Of a stretch of DNA of 64,000 nt, positions 44,957 through 54,182 are shown piece after piece; position 1 is the first letter of the stretch; each line of letters starts with the position of its first letter. The position numbers and the translations under genes are program-made. The notes beneath the pieces are model-generated. The model was not told the DNA's origin. It worked only from the letters and a program-made list of their open reading frames with translations, and did not search any database. Source of the stretch: Rhizobium sullae (GTDB lineage Bacteria > Pseudomonadota > Alphaproteobacteria > Rhizobiales > Rhizobiaceae). The stretch lies in NCBI RefSeq assembly GCF_025200715.1, contig NZ_CP104144.1, forward strand, positions 2,604,001-2,668,000, written 5' to 3'.

Positions 44957-46144
44957 ATGCGGCAAGGTTGGAGATGGTTTGGGCCCGAGGCGCCCGTCAC
45001 TCTCGATGAGGTGCGCCAGACGGGCGCAACGAACATCGTGTCCTCGCTGCATCAGGTGCCGATCGGCCGCGCCTGGACGGAACGCGAAGTCGGCGACCGC
45101 AAATCCATGATCGAGAATACGCCGCCAGGCCGTTCGCCCCTCACATGGTCTGTCGTAGAGAGCATTCCGATCCCCGATGCGGTCAAGCGCAAGGGCGGCC
45201 AGGCAAAGGCCGAAATCGACGCATGGATTGCCAGCCTGGAGGCGGTCGCCGCCTGCGGCATCTCAATCATCTGCTACAATTTCATGCCGGTGGTCGACTG
45301 GACACGCACCGAACTCGATTACGAAATATCGACAGGCGCAACCGCCATGCGCTTCGACCACGAACGCTTTGCTGCCTTCGACCTCTTCGTGCTGCAACGT
45401 CAAGGCGCCGATACGGAGTATTCGGCGGAGGATCAGGAACGCGCCCGAAAACTCTATGAGACGATGCCGGAAGCGGAGATGGCTGAGATCACCCGCATCA
45501 TAACCTCGGCACTGCCGGGCTCGACCACCGAGCCTCTGACCATCCCCGGCTTCCGCGAAAAGCTTGCCGCTTACGCCGGCATCGACGCCGCTAAGCTCCG
45601 CCAGAACCTCATTGAGTTCCTGCAGGCCGTCATACCTGCCGCCGCAGCGCGCGGCGTCAAGCTCACGCTGCATCCGGACGATCCACCGCGTTCGCTCTTC
45701 GGGCTGCCGCGCATTGCCTCGACAGCTGAGGACTATGCCGCTCTCTTCGAGGCTGTACCATCAGAAGCAAACGGCATGTGCTACTGCACCGGCAGCCTCG
45801 GGGTGCGCGCCGACAACGACCTGCCGGCGATCGCCCGCCGCTTTGCCTCACGCATCTACTTCGCGCATCTGCGCGCCACCAAGCGCGAAGGCGATGGCCG
45901 CTCATTCCATGAGAGCGCCCATCTGGAGGGCGACGTCGATATGGTCGCTGTTCTCAAGGAACTCGTGACTGAGGACCGCAAGCGCAGCCCGAAAGACGAA
46001 ATCGTCTTCCGTTCCGACCACGGTCACCGTATGCTCGACGATCTCAACAAAACCGTCACGCCGGGCTATCCGGTGATCGGCCGCATGCGCGGACTGGCGG
46101 AACTGCGCGGCATCCTGCACGCGCTCGATGCCAAACCATCTTGA
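44957..46144 (+). CDS. uxuA: D-mannonate dehydratase
   Basis: A 395-residue metal-dependent dehydratase that converts D-mannonate to 2-keto-3-deoxygluconate in glucuronate degradation. UxuA landmarks include the start MRQGWRWFGP, SLHQVPIGRAWTE, the metal-site region LTLHPDDPPRSLFGLPRI, TGSLGVRADND and the ending SDHGHRMLDDL. The expected neighbour uxuB (fructuronate reductase) is absent; downstream DNA contains only gene fragments. It forms an operon with the GntR regulator. Confidence 0.96.
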   Translation: MRQGWRWFGPEAPVTLDEVRQTGATNIVSSLHQVPIGRAWTEREVGDRKSMIENTPPGRSPLTWSVVESIPIPDAVKRKGGQAKAEIDAWIASLEAVAACGISIICYNFMPVVDWTRTELDYEISTGATAMRFDHERFAAFDLFVLQRQGADTEYSAEDQERARKLYETMPEAEMAEITRIITSALPGSTTEPLTIPGFREKLAAYAGIDAAKLRQNLIEFLQAVIPAAAARGVKLTLHPDDPPRSLFGLPRIASTAEDYAALFEAVPSEANGMCYCTGSLGVRADNDLPAIARRFASRIYFAHLRATKREGDGRSFHESAHLEGDVDMVAVLKELVTEDRKRSPKDEIVFRSDHGHRMLDDLNKTVTPGYPVIGRMRGLAELRGILHALDAKPS

Positions 46145-46189
46145 TCCAGAAGGGACTGTGCCAGACCGGCATGGTCCTCTCCATTTCTT

Positions 46190-46470
46190 TGATCGGCGAA
46201 GGTTGCTATAGCGCGGGTGGAGGCGACCCAAGAGAAAGCCAAAAAGGCTGGCGCCTGGCTTAGCAAAGCCATCGAGGTTGCGCGCGGTTTGCGTTGCCGC
46301 CGGTCCGAAGGGGCGAGACAACCGTGGACGCGCAAGACCTTGCCGTTGGTGTGGGGCAGCGCGAGAAAGGGCGAAAAGCCCAGCTTGCGCGCCAACTCGA
46401 CTGCGGCGAGCGCAACCTTTGGATTGAAATGCGCCGTGAAGGCACTTGTGCTGGATCCATGCAGAACGCC
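46190..46470 (-). pseudogene. YdiJ-like FAD/4Fe-4S oxidoreductase, C-terminal fragment
   Basis: The minus strand encodes FTAHFNPKVALAAVELARKL and GFSPFLALPHTNGKVLRVHG, then shifts frame near 46300 and continues LDGFAKPGASLFGF. This follows the C-terminal region of the large FAD-binding, cysteine-rich oxidoreductases of the YdiJ/D-lactate dehydrogenase type (QD.FT...., P.NGK..H..GFL, LA..G.P.VG.D). Nothing of the other 900 residues is present. The fragment is inert and ends close to uxuA. Confidence 0.6.
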
Positions 46471-46584
46471 TGCACCAGAAATCGATGCCGGCGACACCGA
46501 AACAGAAACTGCAGGCCGCGGCGATTCGTGATCTCGTCTGGCGCTTTTTGCAAGACGCTGAAGGTCAGGAAACAAGAGTCTTAA
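46471..46584. other. Spacer between two gene fragments
   Basis: These bases contain a plus-strand frame starting ATPKQKLQAAAIRDLVWRFL near 46485 that looks protein-like but stops or shifts before 46585 and has no recognised family. I take it as unassignable debris. Confidence 0.35.
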
Positions 46585-46854
46585 CCGTATTCATCAGCGG
46601 ATTTCGGCGCAGGTTCGACCGGATATTCAACGCTGCGAAACGACCTGCGGGCTTACGTCATCCGGAGGAAGATCTCCGGCGACACCATAAGCCTTGACGG
46701 TGGCATCGCCCGCGATGTCATCGCTCGGTCTGATGAAGACATCCCAAGAGCTCGGCATCTCGTGTTACCACCATCTCGGCGATCGGCTCGGCTGGGACCC
46801 CGGCAAGCCAATACCGCCTCTGTCGGGTTCGTCATTACTCCGGCCGGAGTTTAG
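46585..46854 (+). pseudogene. 3' fragment of an unidentified gene
   Basis: After a TAA at 46582-46584 the plus strand stays open for 90 codons to a TAG at 46852. It encodes GSTGYSTLRNDLRAYVIRRK and LVLPPSRRSARLGPRQANTA then SVGFVITPAGV. Codon use looks like a real gene, there is no start codon with a ribosome-binding site, and the stop converges with the gene at 46851, so this is the tail of a lost gene. I do not recognise the family. Confidence 0.45.
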
Positions 46855-47135
46855 ACCTTTCTCGGAAATGGCACGAGCTTGCCGCCCTGCAATTCCCCAG
46901 CACGCTTTTCTTTTCGCAACAGCTGCGGTGAGACATTCCATTGGCGGGCGGTGTCGCCGTGCACCGTGACCGTATTGCGGTTTCTACGGATCACGATTCC
47001 TGCCTGCGTCCGGCCGTCATTGTCTTCGAACATCACACGCTCACCGATCGCCAGTTCAAGCAGCGCGCGTTGTCTTCTGCTGATGCAGAAACTGCAGCCG
47101 ATCGAAATCCGGCCTCGCCAGCTAGTTTGCCCCAT
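46851..47135 (-). CDS. Small hypothetical protein with a KOW-like barrel signature
   Basis: A 94-residue frame whose core GERVMFEDNDGRTQAGIVIR continues NRNTVTVHGDTARQWNVSP. The alternation of short strands with conserved Gly and Trp resembles small SH3/KOW-type barrels that bind nucleic acid, but this is only a resemblance. The N-terminal 30 residues are less convincing and the true start may be internal. The stop overlaps tail-to-tail with the fragment at 46854. It may be intact or a leftover. Confidence 0.45.
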   Translation of the reverse strand: MGQTSWRGRISIGCSFCISRRQRALLELAIGERVMFEDNDGRTQAGIVIRRNRNTVTVHGDTARQWNVSPQLLRKEKRAGELQGGKLVPFPRKV

Positions 47136-47545
47136 GTACTATCTCTATACCGCGCAGCCGGCGTCGTGGCCCTCTAAATGCTTGATTAACCATCTTTTTA
47201 CGGAGGACCTTCCTTCGCGGCAGAAGCTCGTAGCCCTTGCCCCTTTCACATGGCTAATTCGGCGTTCGTTTCCTTGAGCTCCAGCTGTAATCCAACTCAC
47301 CCTGTTTTTGCGCCCGTAAGTATATCAGGTTGAGTAAAACTTGACCCACTGCGCTTTATGATTGTCGTCAACTTGATAGTGAGCAAGAATTACTGGATTT
47401 GTGCGAAATTCGAGCACTATCATTCGAATATTCACATATCTTAAACTCCTTCATCGGAGAATTGGTACTATCAAGAATGATGGTCGCTCGTGGCTTGCCG
47501 CGTGAACCTCGCTTGCCCGTCCAACCACAGGCTTTGGGGGAATAA
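47136..47545. other. Upstream region of the chemoreceptor gene
   Basis: About 410 bases without a supported gene. Relative A/T richness from 47320 to 47460 marks the likely promoter of the chemoreceptor-cheW pair; no sigma-factor motif is clear enough to call. Confidence 0.4.
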
Positions 47546-49336
47546 ATGTTAGGATTTGGCGCCGGCGCTGACGCAAAGGCCATTCTCGAAGCGATGAGCA
47601 AGTCTCAGGCGATCATCGAGTTCAAACTAGACGGCACGATCATCACCGCGAACGAGAACTTCTGTCGGGCGCTTGGTTATCAGCGGTCCGAAATCCTTGG
47701 CCAGCACCACCGCCTTTTTGTCGATCCGGCGGAAGCCGACACCTCTGACTACAAGGATTTCTGGGCAAAGCTCGCGCGTGGAGAATTCGACCGTCGCCAG
47801 TACAAGCGGATTGGCAAGGGCGGCAGGGAGGTCTGGATCGAGGCCTCCTACAATCCGGTGTTCAGCGGTGGAAAGCCCTATAAGGTCATCAAATTCGCGA
47901 CCGACATCACCGAACAAAAACTGAAGAGTGCTGAAGATGCCGGCAAGCTCGACGCGATTTCGCGTGCGCAGGCGGTCATCGAGTTCACGCCGAAAGGCGA
48001 TATTCTCAACGCGAACGAGAACTTCCTTCAGACGCTGGGCTATCAACCGTCAGAGGTCCTGGGCAAGCATCATTCGATGTTCTGTGAGCCAAGCTTCGCA
48101 AACAGCGAAGAGTATAGGCGCTTTTGGGCAAGGCTTGCTGGTGGTGAATTCATTGCGGACGAATTCATGCGCATCGGAAAAGGTGGTAAAAGGGCCTATA
48201 TCCAGGCTTCCTACAACCCCATCTTCGACATGAACGGCAAGGTCTTCAAGGTCGTGAAGTTCGCGACCGACGTCACCACACGCGTGGGCAACGTCGACCA
48301 ACTCGCAAGTTCCCTGAAGGCTCTGTCGGAAGGCGACCTGATGCAGACCCTCGCCACACCTTTCCTGCCTTCGCTGGAGAAGTTGAGAGTAGACTTCAAC
48401 GAGGCTTCTTCCAAGCTTCGTGTCACACTGCAGACGGTCTCCCAGAACGCCGGCGCCATTGCCGCTGCATCGCAACAGATCCAATCCGCCTCCAACGATC
48501 TCTCCAAACGCACCGAGCAACAGGCCGCTTCCGTTGAGGAGACCGCTGCGGCGCTTGAGGAAATCACAACGACGGTAACCGACTCCAGCCACCGAGCCCA
48601 GGAAGCCGGCCAGCTCGTGCGCAAGACAAAGGAAAATGCCGAGCACTCGGGCAACGTCGTCGGTCAAGCGGTCGAAGCCATGGGCAAGATCGAGAGATCG
48701 GCAGGCGAAATTGCCAACATCATCGGCGTTATCGATGAGATCGCTTTTCAGACCAATCTTCTGGCGCTCAACGCCGGTGTTGAGGCAGCCCGTGCAGGCG
48801 ACGCCGGCAAAGGCTTTGCTGTCGTCGCACAAGAAGTTCGCGAGCTTGCCCAGCGTTCCGCCAAGGCGGCAAAAGAGATTAAGGAGCTGATCAATACATC
48901 GAATGAGCATGTAAAAAGCGGGGTCGCATTGGTCGGCAATACCGGCAAGGCATTGCAGGAAATCGTAACACAAGTCGTGCAGGTGGATGGCAACGTCGGC
49001 GCCATCGTCGAAGCCTCCAAGGAACAGGCAACGGGCCTCAAAGAAATCAACACGGCCGTCAACACGATGGATCAGGGCACACAGCAGAATGCGGCCATGG
49101 TCGAGGAAACGACCGCGGCCGCCCACAGCCTCGCCAGGGAAGCAGAGCAGCTGTTTGGGCTCCTGGAACAATTCAATATCGGGACAGGGGCGACGACACA
49201 TCGTGCCGCGCCGGCTGCGGTTAACCAGCATTCGCGCCCTGTGGTATCGCCAGCTCGCCGGATGACGGCCAAAGTAGCCCAGGCATTCAACGGCAACGCG
49301 GCGCTCAAGGGCGGCGACAGCTGGGATGAGTTTTGA
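47546..49336 (+). CDS. Soluble methyl-accepting chemotaxis protein with two PAS domains
   Basis: A 596-residue cytoplasmic chemoreceptor without membrane segments. PAS 1 spans about 15-115 and PAS 2 about 137-237; both contain the same layout ([20 protein letters not shown] and [20 protein letters not shown]) and are internal duplicates. A short HAMP-like helix leads to the signalling domain (300-540) with the conserved hairpin [20 protein letters not shown]. The C-terminus ends SWDEF, an xWxxF pentapeptide of the type that tethers CheR. The PAS domains may bind haem or flavin, suggesting redox or energy taxis. The gene overlaps cheW (TGATG). Confidence 0.94.
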   Translation: MLGFGAGADAKAILEAMSKSQAIIEFKLDGTIITANENFCRALGYQRSEILGQHHRLFVDPAEADTSDYKDFWAKLARGEFDRRQYKRIGKGGREVWIEASYNPVFSGGKPYKVIKFATDITEQKLKSAEDAGKLDAISRAQAVIEFTPKGDILNANENFLQTLGYQPSEVLGKHHSMFCEPSFANSEEYRRFWARLAGGEFIADEFMRIGKGGKRAYIQASYNPIFDMNGKVFKVVKFATDVTTRVGNVDQLASSLKALSEGDLMQTLATPFLPSLEKLRVDFNEASSKLRVTLQTVSQNAGAIAAASQQIQSASNDLSKRTEQQAASVEETAAALEEITTTVTDSSHRAQEAGQLVRKTKENAEHSGNVVGQAVEAMGKIERSAGEIANIIGVIDEIAFQTNLLALNAGVEAARAGDAGKGFAVVAQEVRELAQRSAKAAKEIKELINTSNEHVKSGVALVGNTGKALQEIVTQVVQVDGNVGAIVEASKEQATGLKEINTAVNTMDQGTQQNAAMVEETTAAAHSLAREAEQLFGLLEQFNIGTGATTHRAAPAAVNQHSRPVVSPARRMTAKVAQAFNGNAALKGGDSWDEF

Positions 49337-49815
49337 TGTCGCAGATGGAGCCTTCGATCAGTCTCGATAACAAGCAGATGGAAATAATCGCCTTCCGGCT
49401 TCAAGGTCAGGAGTTCTGCGTTCTGACCAAGATCATCCGCGAGATTCGCGGCTGGTCACCCTCCACTCCGGTTCCCCGCTCCCCCCGTGAAATGCTTGGA
49501 GTGATGAACCTGCGCGGCGTCGTGATCCCGATCATCGATCTGGCGACCAAACTTGAAATGATGCCGACCGCCCCGAACGAGCGGAGCGCGATTATTGTCG
49601 CTGAGATCCACACGATGATCGTCGGCTTGCTGGTTGACCAAGTCTCCGACATTCTGACGGTCAAGGCGAGCCAGATTCAGGCAATCCCTGAAGTCGTCAC
49701 TTCGTTCGATCGTGGCTTCTCCGACGGAATCATTACGCAAGAGAACGGGATGATCTGCTTTCTCAATCTGGCCCAGATGTTCCGGGCTAACGATACAGAA
49801 GCCTACGCAGCATAG
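49336..49815 (+). CDS. cheW: Chemotaxis coupling protein CheW
   Basis: A 159-residue CheW-like adaptor that links chemoreceptors to the CheA kinase. The family landmarks EIIAFRLQGQEFCV, EMLGVMNLRGVVIPIIDLA and VDQVSDILTV are present. The ATG overlaps the chemoreceptor stop (TGATG), so both proteins are made together. No cheA, cheB or cheR lies in the window; the pair must feed into a chemotaxis pathway encoded elsewhere. Confidence 0.95.
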   Translation: MSQMEPSISLDNKQMEIIAFRLQGQEFCVLTKIIREIRGWSPSTPVPRSPREMLGVMNLRGVVIPIIDLATKLEMMPTAPNERSAIIVAEIHTMIVGLLVDQVSDILTVKASQIQAIPEVVTSFDRGFSDGIITQENGMICFLNLAQMFRANDTEAYAA

Positions 49816-50090
49816 GCCGGCTTTTGGGAAGGGAACTGGTCAGGCCATCGATAAGGACAAGGTTCTCATCGCCTGCAACGCAGCCGGGCTCCCAAGACGC
49901 GGGTCGCTTGACCAGTTCCACCCCCCAGGACCGGATAAGCCGGGGTGGAAAGAACCTTCATGAAATCGGCGAGTCCTTCCGGACCCATGCGGATCAGCAG
50001 CACCTCAAACAGGCCATGTGGCACCGACCTGTAGATTGAACCTAGCGAAACACCTCGGTCGCTTTGGCAAAGAGGATTGCAGGGCGCGCG
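49816..50090. other. Intergenic stretch between convergent genes
   Basis: About 275 bases between cheW and the end of dadA. A G/C-rich CCCCCCAGGACCGGATAAGCCGG-type segment lies near 49920 but no clean terminator or gene is supported. Confidence 0.4.
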
Positions 50091-51413
50091 TTACCTCCGT
50101 CCGCCAAAACGGCTAAACCGATCCGGGCGCAATGGGCTGAGATCTATTGCTGGCTTCCTTTTCGAGATAAGATCGACCACCAGCAGGCCAGTGATGCCTG
50201 CGAGCGTCAGCCCCAGATGGCCATGCCCGAACGCATAGGTCATATTCGGCGATGTCGGCGAATTGCCGACAACCGGCAGGGAATCCGGCATGGACGGACG
50301 AAAGCCGAGCCATTCCCTCGTGCCTTCGCCAGCCGCCGGCAAAAGGGTTTGCACCCCGTTGCGGATCATCGCCGTGCGGCCGCGATTGGGCGGCGCTTTA
50401 AGACCTCCAAGCTCCACCGTGCCGGCTGCGCGCAACCCATCGGCCATCGGCGTCATGTAAAAACCGTGTTCCGGGTAGCAGACCGGGCGTTTCAGGAGAG
50501 CCCCCGCAGCAGGAAACAGAACGTGATAACCTCGTTCTGTATCGAGCAGAACATCATCGCCTATCTTCCTGGCAAGTGCGCGCGACCAGGCACCGCCGGC
50601 AACCACAGCATGAGCGGCATGTAATTCACCGCCAGCAACCCAAACGCGGATACCCGTCTCTGTCGCCTCAAGCCCGCTGGCTTCGCCGCCAACAAACGTA
50701 CCGCCCCGCCTGACTATCGCCTCAGCAAGTGCAAACGCCAACAGTCTGGGGCTTGAAAACGTATAGGCGTCGCGAAACAGGACGCCGCGTTGGTAAAGAG
50801 GAGCGAGATTGGGTTCCAGGTCACGAATTGCTGCCTTGTCCAACCGATCTAGAGCGACGCCATGCCGCTCGCGAAAGCTGGCTTCCGCTTCCGCTGCCTG
50901 AAACTGCGCCTCTGTCTTATAAAGATAGAGGCAACCGTCACGTCGCTCCAGCGCTTGCGCGCCTGACTCGTCGATAAGCGGGCGCCATGCGGCATCCGAT
51001 TGCGCAAGGAGGTTAGAAAGCACAGTTGCGATCCGCTCGACTTCGGCCGTGCCGCTTGATGCCAGAAATGCACGCAGCCAAGGCGACAGATGCGGCAGGT
51101 AGCGCCAGACGATGGCCAGCGGGCCAAGCGGGTTCAGAAGCATCCCAGGGACGCGCCAAGCAACGCCAGGCGTCGCCACGGGCACGACGCTGTGGGGCGC
51201 GACCGTACAGGCATTGCCGTAGGAACAGGCCTGTTCAAAGGATGCGTTGCCAAGCGGTGGTTCACGGTCGACGAGCGTGACACGATGGCCAGCCTTCTGC
51301 AGCCATAGCGCTGAACTGAGGCCGACAAGACCAGCGCCGATCACCAGCACATGCCGTCGTTCAGTTTCGGGCAAGGGCAGCAATCCCAAACCTATCGCGC
51401 CCGGCTCCTGCAT
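50091..51413 (-). CDS. dadA: FAD-dependent D-amino acid dehydrogenase (DadA-like)
   Basis: A 440-residue DAO-family flavoprotein. The FAD motif GAGLVGLSSALWLQKAGH is near residues 27-44, a C-terminal GHGHLGLTLAG closes the cofactor site, and the core includes the YPEHGFYMTPMADGLR segment. Such enzymes oxidise D-amino acids to keto acids and feed electrons to the respiratory chain. The ATG at 51413 overlaps the MocR stop (TGATG). It is cotranscribed with that regulator and faces away from a PotABCD-like importer. Confidence 0.9.
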   Translation of the reverse strand: MQEPGAIGLGLLPLPETERRHVLVIGAGLVGLSSALWLQKAGHRVTLVDREPPLGNASFEQACSYGNACTVAPHSVVPVATPGVAWRVPGMLLNPLGPLAIVWRYLPHLSPWLRAFLASSGTAEVERIATVLSNLLAQSDAAWRPLIDESGAQALERRDGCLYLYKTEAQFQAAEAEASFRERHGVALDRLDKAAIRDLEPNLAPLYQRGVLFRDAYTFSSPRLLAFALAEAIVRRGGTFVGGEASGLEATETGIRVWVAGGELHAAHAVVAGGAWSRALARKIGDDVLLDTERGYHVLFPAAGALLKRPVCYPEHGFYMTPMADGLRAAGTVELGGLKAPPNRGRTAMIRNGVQTLLPAAGEGTREWLGFRPSMPDSLPVVGNSPTSPNMTYAFGHGHLGLTLAGITGLLVVDLISKRKPAIDLSPLRPDRFSRFGGRR

Positions 51414-52819
51414 CAGACATGCCCGATCAGCGCGCGGGGGCGATCGGCGAGCGTGGAGGCGATGATGCGCAGCGCCGTCGCCAGTTCCTCCCGCGAGGAG
51501 GCACAACCGATATTGACGCGGACGGCATGCTCGACCGGCTGCCTGTCACAGGCAAAGGCCGCGGCGGGCATGACGGCGACGCCGTGGGCCCGCAGGTTGG
51601 CGGTGAAATCCTCCGCCCGCCAGGGTGCTGGCAATCGTAGCCAGATGAACATGCAGCGCGGGTCCGATGCAAATGACTGGCCCGAAAGGATGGTCGTCGC
51701 AAGCGCGTGGCGTGGCGACAGTTCGGCAAGCTGGGCCTTCAGAATGGCATTGGCGGTGCCATCCTCCAACCATCGGCTTGCAATCAGGAGCGGCAACGGC
51801 GCCGGCATCCAGGCGGTGGTGCGCACCGCTTCCGCGGTCACCTGCGCAAGGCCCGGCGGGCAGGTCAGATAGCCGATGCGCAAGCCCGGCGCCAGGGCCT
51901 TGGACAGGGCCGAGATATGGTAGGTCCGCTCCGGCGCAAGCGTGGCGAGAGCCGGCGCGCGCGCGCCAAGCATCGGTCCATAGACATCGTCCTCGATGAT
52001 CGCCACATCGTGGCGCTCAGCGACGGCGACAAGTTCGCGACGCCGCGCCTCGCTCATCGTCACGACGCTTGGATTGTGCATCGAGGGAACGGTGAATACC
52101 GCCCGAACCGTTTCCCGGCGGCAAACTTCGGCGAGTTCGACCGCGGACATGCCCTCATCGTCGCTGCTGATACCGACGATCCGGAAACGGAACATCTGTG
52201 CGAGCGCCTTCAGGCCATAATAGGTGAGCCGGTCCGAGACGATCACGTCGCCCGGCTCAATCAGGCTACTGATTGCCGCCAATAGCGCGTGCTGCGCACC
52301 GCTGGTGACGACAATATCATTGGCGGAGGGTTCGAAGCCGTTGAGCGCGATCCAGCGCCGGCCAGCGGCGCGTGCCCAGGCGGCCCCTTCCGGTGGCTGA
52401 TACTCCTGTAGTTCCCTGAAGCGGGGATCGGCGGAAAGCTTAGGCAGTGTTTCAGCCAGCCGTTTCTGGAAATCATCGACCGCCGGGCGGTTCACGGTGA
52501 GGTCGATGATACCGGCAGGCGTCGTCGCGCGGTCGACGCGCGGCATCGCACCTTCCGTCATCACGATCGTGCCGCGACGCGTGCTGCCGACGACCAGGTT
52601 AAGGTTCTGCAGCTCGCGATAGGCCTTGGTCACGGTCGAGACATTGACCGAGCGCTCCTTCGCGAGGTCACGTTGGGGCGGCAACTGGCTTCCGGGCGAA
52701 AGCTCACCGGAGCGGATCTTGGCCTCGATCTCGCTGGCAAGCTCCAGATAGGCCGGCCTGCGTGGCTGTCGCTTCGGATCAGCGCTCTTTGTATGGTTTT
52801 TATCCGATATCCGTGTCAT
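51413..52819 (-). CDS. MocR-family (GntR-aminotransferase) regulator
   Basis: A 468-residue fusion. A GntR winged helix occupies about 20-88 (LASEIEAKIRSGELSPGSQL, then SVNVSTVTKAYRELQNLN), and the rest is a fold-type I aminotransferase domain with its PLP lysine in HISALSKALAPGLRIGY. MocR proteins use PLP-linked amino compounds as effectors. The start at 52819 (MTRISD) has GGAAG upstream; earlier in-frame starts give weaker N-termini. It is divergent from the importer operon at 53048 and likely controls both directions. Confidence 0.92.
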   Translation of the reverse strand: MTRISDKNHTKSADPKRQPRRPAYLELASEIEAKIRSGELSPGSQLPPQRDLAKERSVNVSTVTKAYRELQNLNLVVGSTRRGTIVMTEGAMPRVDRATTPAGIIDLTVNRPAVDDFQKRLAETLPKLSADPRFRELQEYQPPEGAAWARAAGRRWIALNGFEPSANDIVVTSGAQHALLAAISSLIEPGDVIVSDRLTYYGLKALAQMFRFRIVGISSDDEGMSAVELAEVCRRETVRAVFTVPSMHNPSVVTMSEARRRELVAVAERHDVAIIEDDVYGPMLGARAPALATLAPERTYHISALSKALAPGLRIGYLTCPPGLAQVTAEAVRTTAWMPAPLPLLIASRWLEDGTANAILKAQLAELSPRHALATTILSGQSFASDPRCMFIWLRLPAPWRAEDFTANLRAHGVAVMPAAAFACDRQPVEHAVRVNIGCASSREELATALRIIASTLADRPRALIGHV

Positions 52820-52942
52820 ACAAACTTCCGCATCTGAGGCCATCCGCCAGACCAAGCGAATGCATTCTTTCGTGTGTTTCACGTTATTTCCTCGCTGTTA
52901 CCACTTTTTGCAGCAAATTTCGAGAGGATACTCGCTCGCCGT

Positions 52943-52989
52943 ACAAAATTATTTGTGTGGCTTGACAAAACAACTATGAGCGAGACAAT
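52943..52989 (+). promoter_or_regulatory. Sigma-70-like promoter with adjacent dyad, importer operon
   Basis: TTGACA at 52962-52967 and GACAAT at 52984-52989 are spaced by 16 bases, a good housekeeping promoter 60 bases before the ATPase start. ACAAA (52943-52947) and TTTGT (52952-52956) form a dyad just upstream of the -35, a plausible MocR site; related ACAAA/TTTGT words also flank the MocR start. Confidence 0.55.
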
Positions 52990-53047
52990 ATCGAACAAAC
53001 ACCGAGACAAACGGCAACAAACCCGGCCGGTGACTGGAGAATATCTC

Positions 53048-54130
53048 ATGACCGAGCGTTTCATCGCCTTCGAGGGCGTGCGCAAATCCTATGACGGCAA
53101 GAGCTACGTCGTGCGCGGGCTCGATTTGCATGTTGCGCAGGGCGAGTTTCTCACCCTGCTCGGACCTTCCGGCTCCGGCAAGACAACGACCCTGATGATG
53201 CTTGCCGGGTTCGAGGCGCCGACCCACGGCACCATCACACTCGACGGCAATCGCATCGACAGCGTGCCGCCGCACCGCCGCAATATCGGCGTCGTCTTCC
53301 AGAACTATGCCCTCTTCCCGCACATGACCGTCGGCGAAAACGTGGCGTTCCCCTTGAAAATGCGGCGGCTTGGCAAGGCAGAACTAACAGAGCGCGTCCG
53401 CCGCGCGCTGGATATGGTTCGCATGGCAAGTTTTGAGACGCGGCGGCCCAACCAGCTTTCCGGCGGCCAACAGCAACGCATTGCGCTGGCCCGCGCGCTG
53501 GTGTTCGAGCCGCAGCTTGTACTGATGGATGAGCCGCTTGGCGCTCTCGACAAACAACTGCGCGAGCATATGCAACTGGAAATCAAGCATCTGCACGGCC
53601 GGCTCGGCATCAATGTCGTCTATGTAACACACGACCAGAGCGAAGCGCTGACCATGTCCGACCGCGTTGGTGTCTTCAATGACGGCACGTTGCAACAGGT
53701 CGCCTCACCGCATGCTCTGTACGAAACACCGGCCAACCCGTTCGTCGCCACCTTCATCGGCGAGAACAATGCGATTGCCGGCGAAGTGGTCGAGCTTTCC
53801 GGACAGAATTGCCGGATCAGAACGACCGACGGCTCGGTTATCGCAGCACTGGCCGGCGAGGGGCTGAAGCAGGGAGCCCGAACGACGCTGGTGCTGCGGC
53901 CCGAACGCATCACACTATCGCCTGCACTCGGAAGTCCAAACTGTTTCACGGCCAAGATCGATGAACTGATCTATCACGGCGACCACCTGCGGCTGCGCGT
54001 CCGGGCCTGCGGCTGCGACGACGTGCGGGTGAAGGTGCCCGCAACGCAGGCACACAGCTTTCAGGCATCGGGCGCCGAGATTGGCATCGGCTGGGCGCCG
54101 GAGGACTGCCGGGCATTGGCTCTATCCTAA
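53048..54130 (+). CDS. Polyamine-type ABC transporter ATPase (PotA type)
   Basis: A 360-residue nucleotide-binding subunit with Walker A GPSGSGKTTT at 39-48, [20 protein letters not shown] and a TOBE domain (LVLRPERITLSPALG). The ATG at 53048 starts the conserved N-terminus (MTERFIAFEGVRKSYDG) and an in-frame start at 52874 is excluded because it precedes the promoter. It is the first gene of a four-gene importer operon. Confidence 0.95.
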   Translation: MTERFIAFEGVRKSYDGKSYVVRGLDLHVAQGEFLTLLGPSGSGKTTTLMMLAGFEAPTHGTITLDGNRIDSVPPHRRNIGVVFQNYALFPHMTVGENVAFPLKMRRLGKAELTERVRRALDMVRMASFETRRPNQLSGGQQQRIALARALVFEPQLVLMDEPLGALDKQLREHMQLEIKHLHGRLGINVVYVTHDQSEALTMSDRVGVFNDGTLQQVASPHALYETPANPFVATFIGENNAIAGEVVELSGQNCRIRTTDGSVIAALAGEGLKQGARTTLVLRPERITLSPALGSPNCFTAKIDELIYHGDHLRLRVRACGCDDVRVKVPATQAHSFQASGAEIGIGWAPEDCRALALS

Positions 54131-54182
54131 GCACAACGTCCGTCGCGACTGACTGAATTCAACCAGAACAGGGGAACTGAAA

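Noticed and set aside
46869..46883. A sigma-54-like promoter (TGGCACG followed by TTGC).
   Set aside because: The spacing between the two elements is one base too short, and it lies inside a reading frame with no gene downstream in the right orientation.
48050..49231. A 393-codon minus-strand frame opposite the chemoreceptor.
   Set aside because: Shadow of the repetitive coiled-coil signalling domain.
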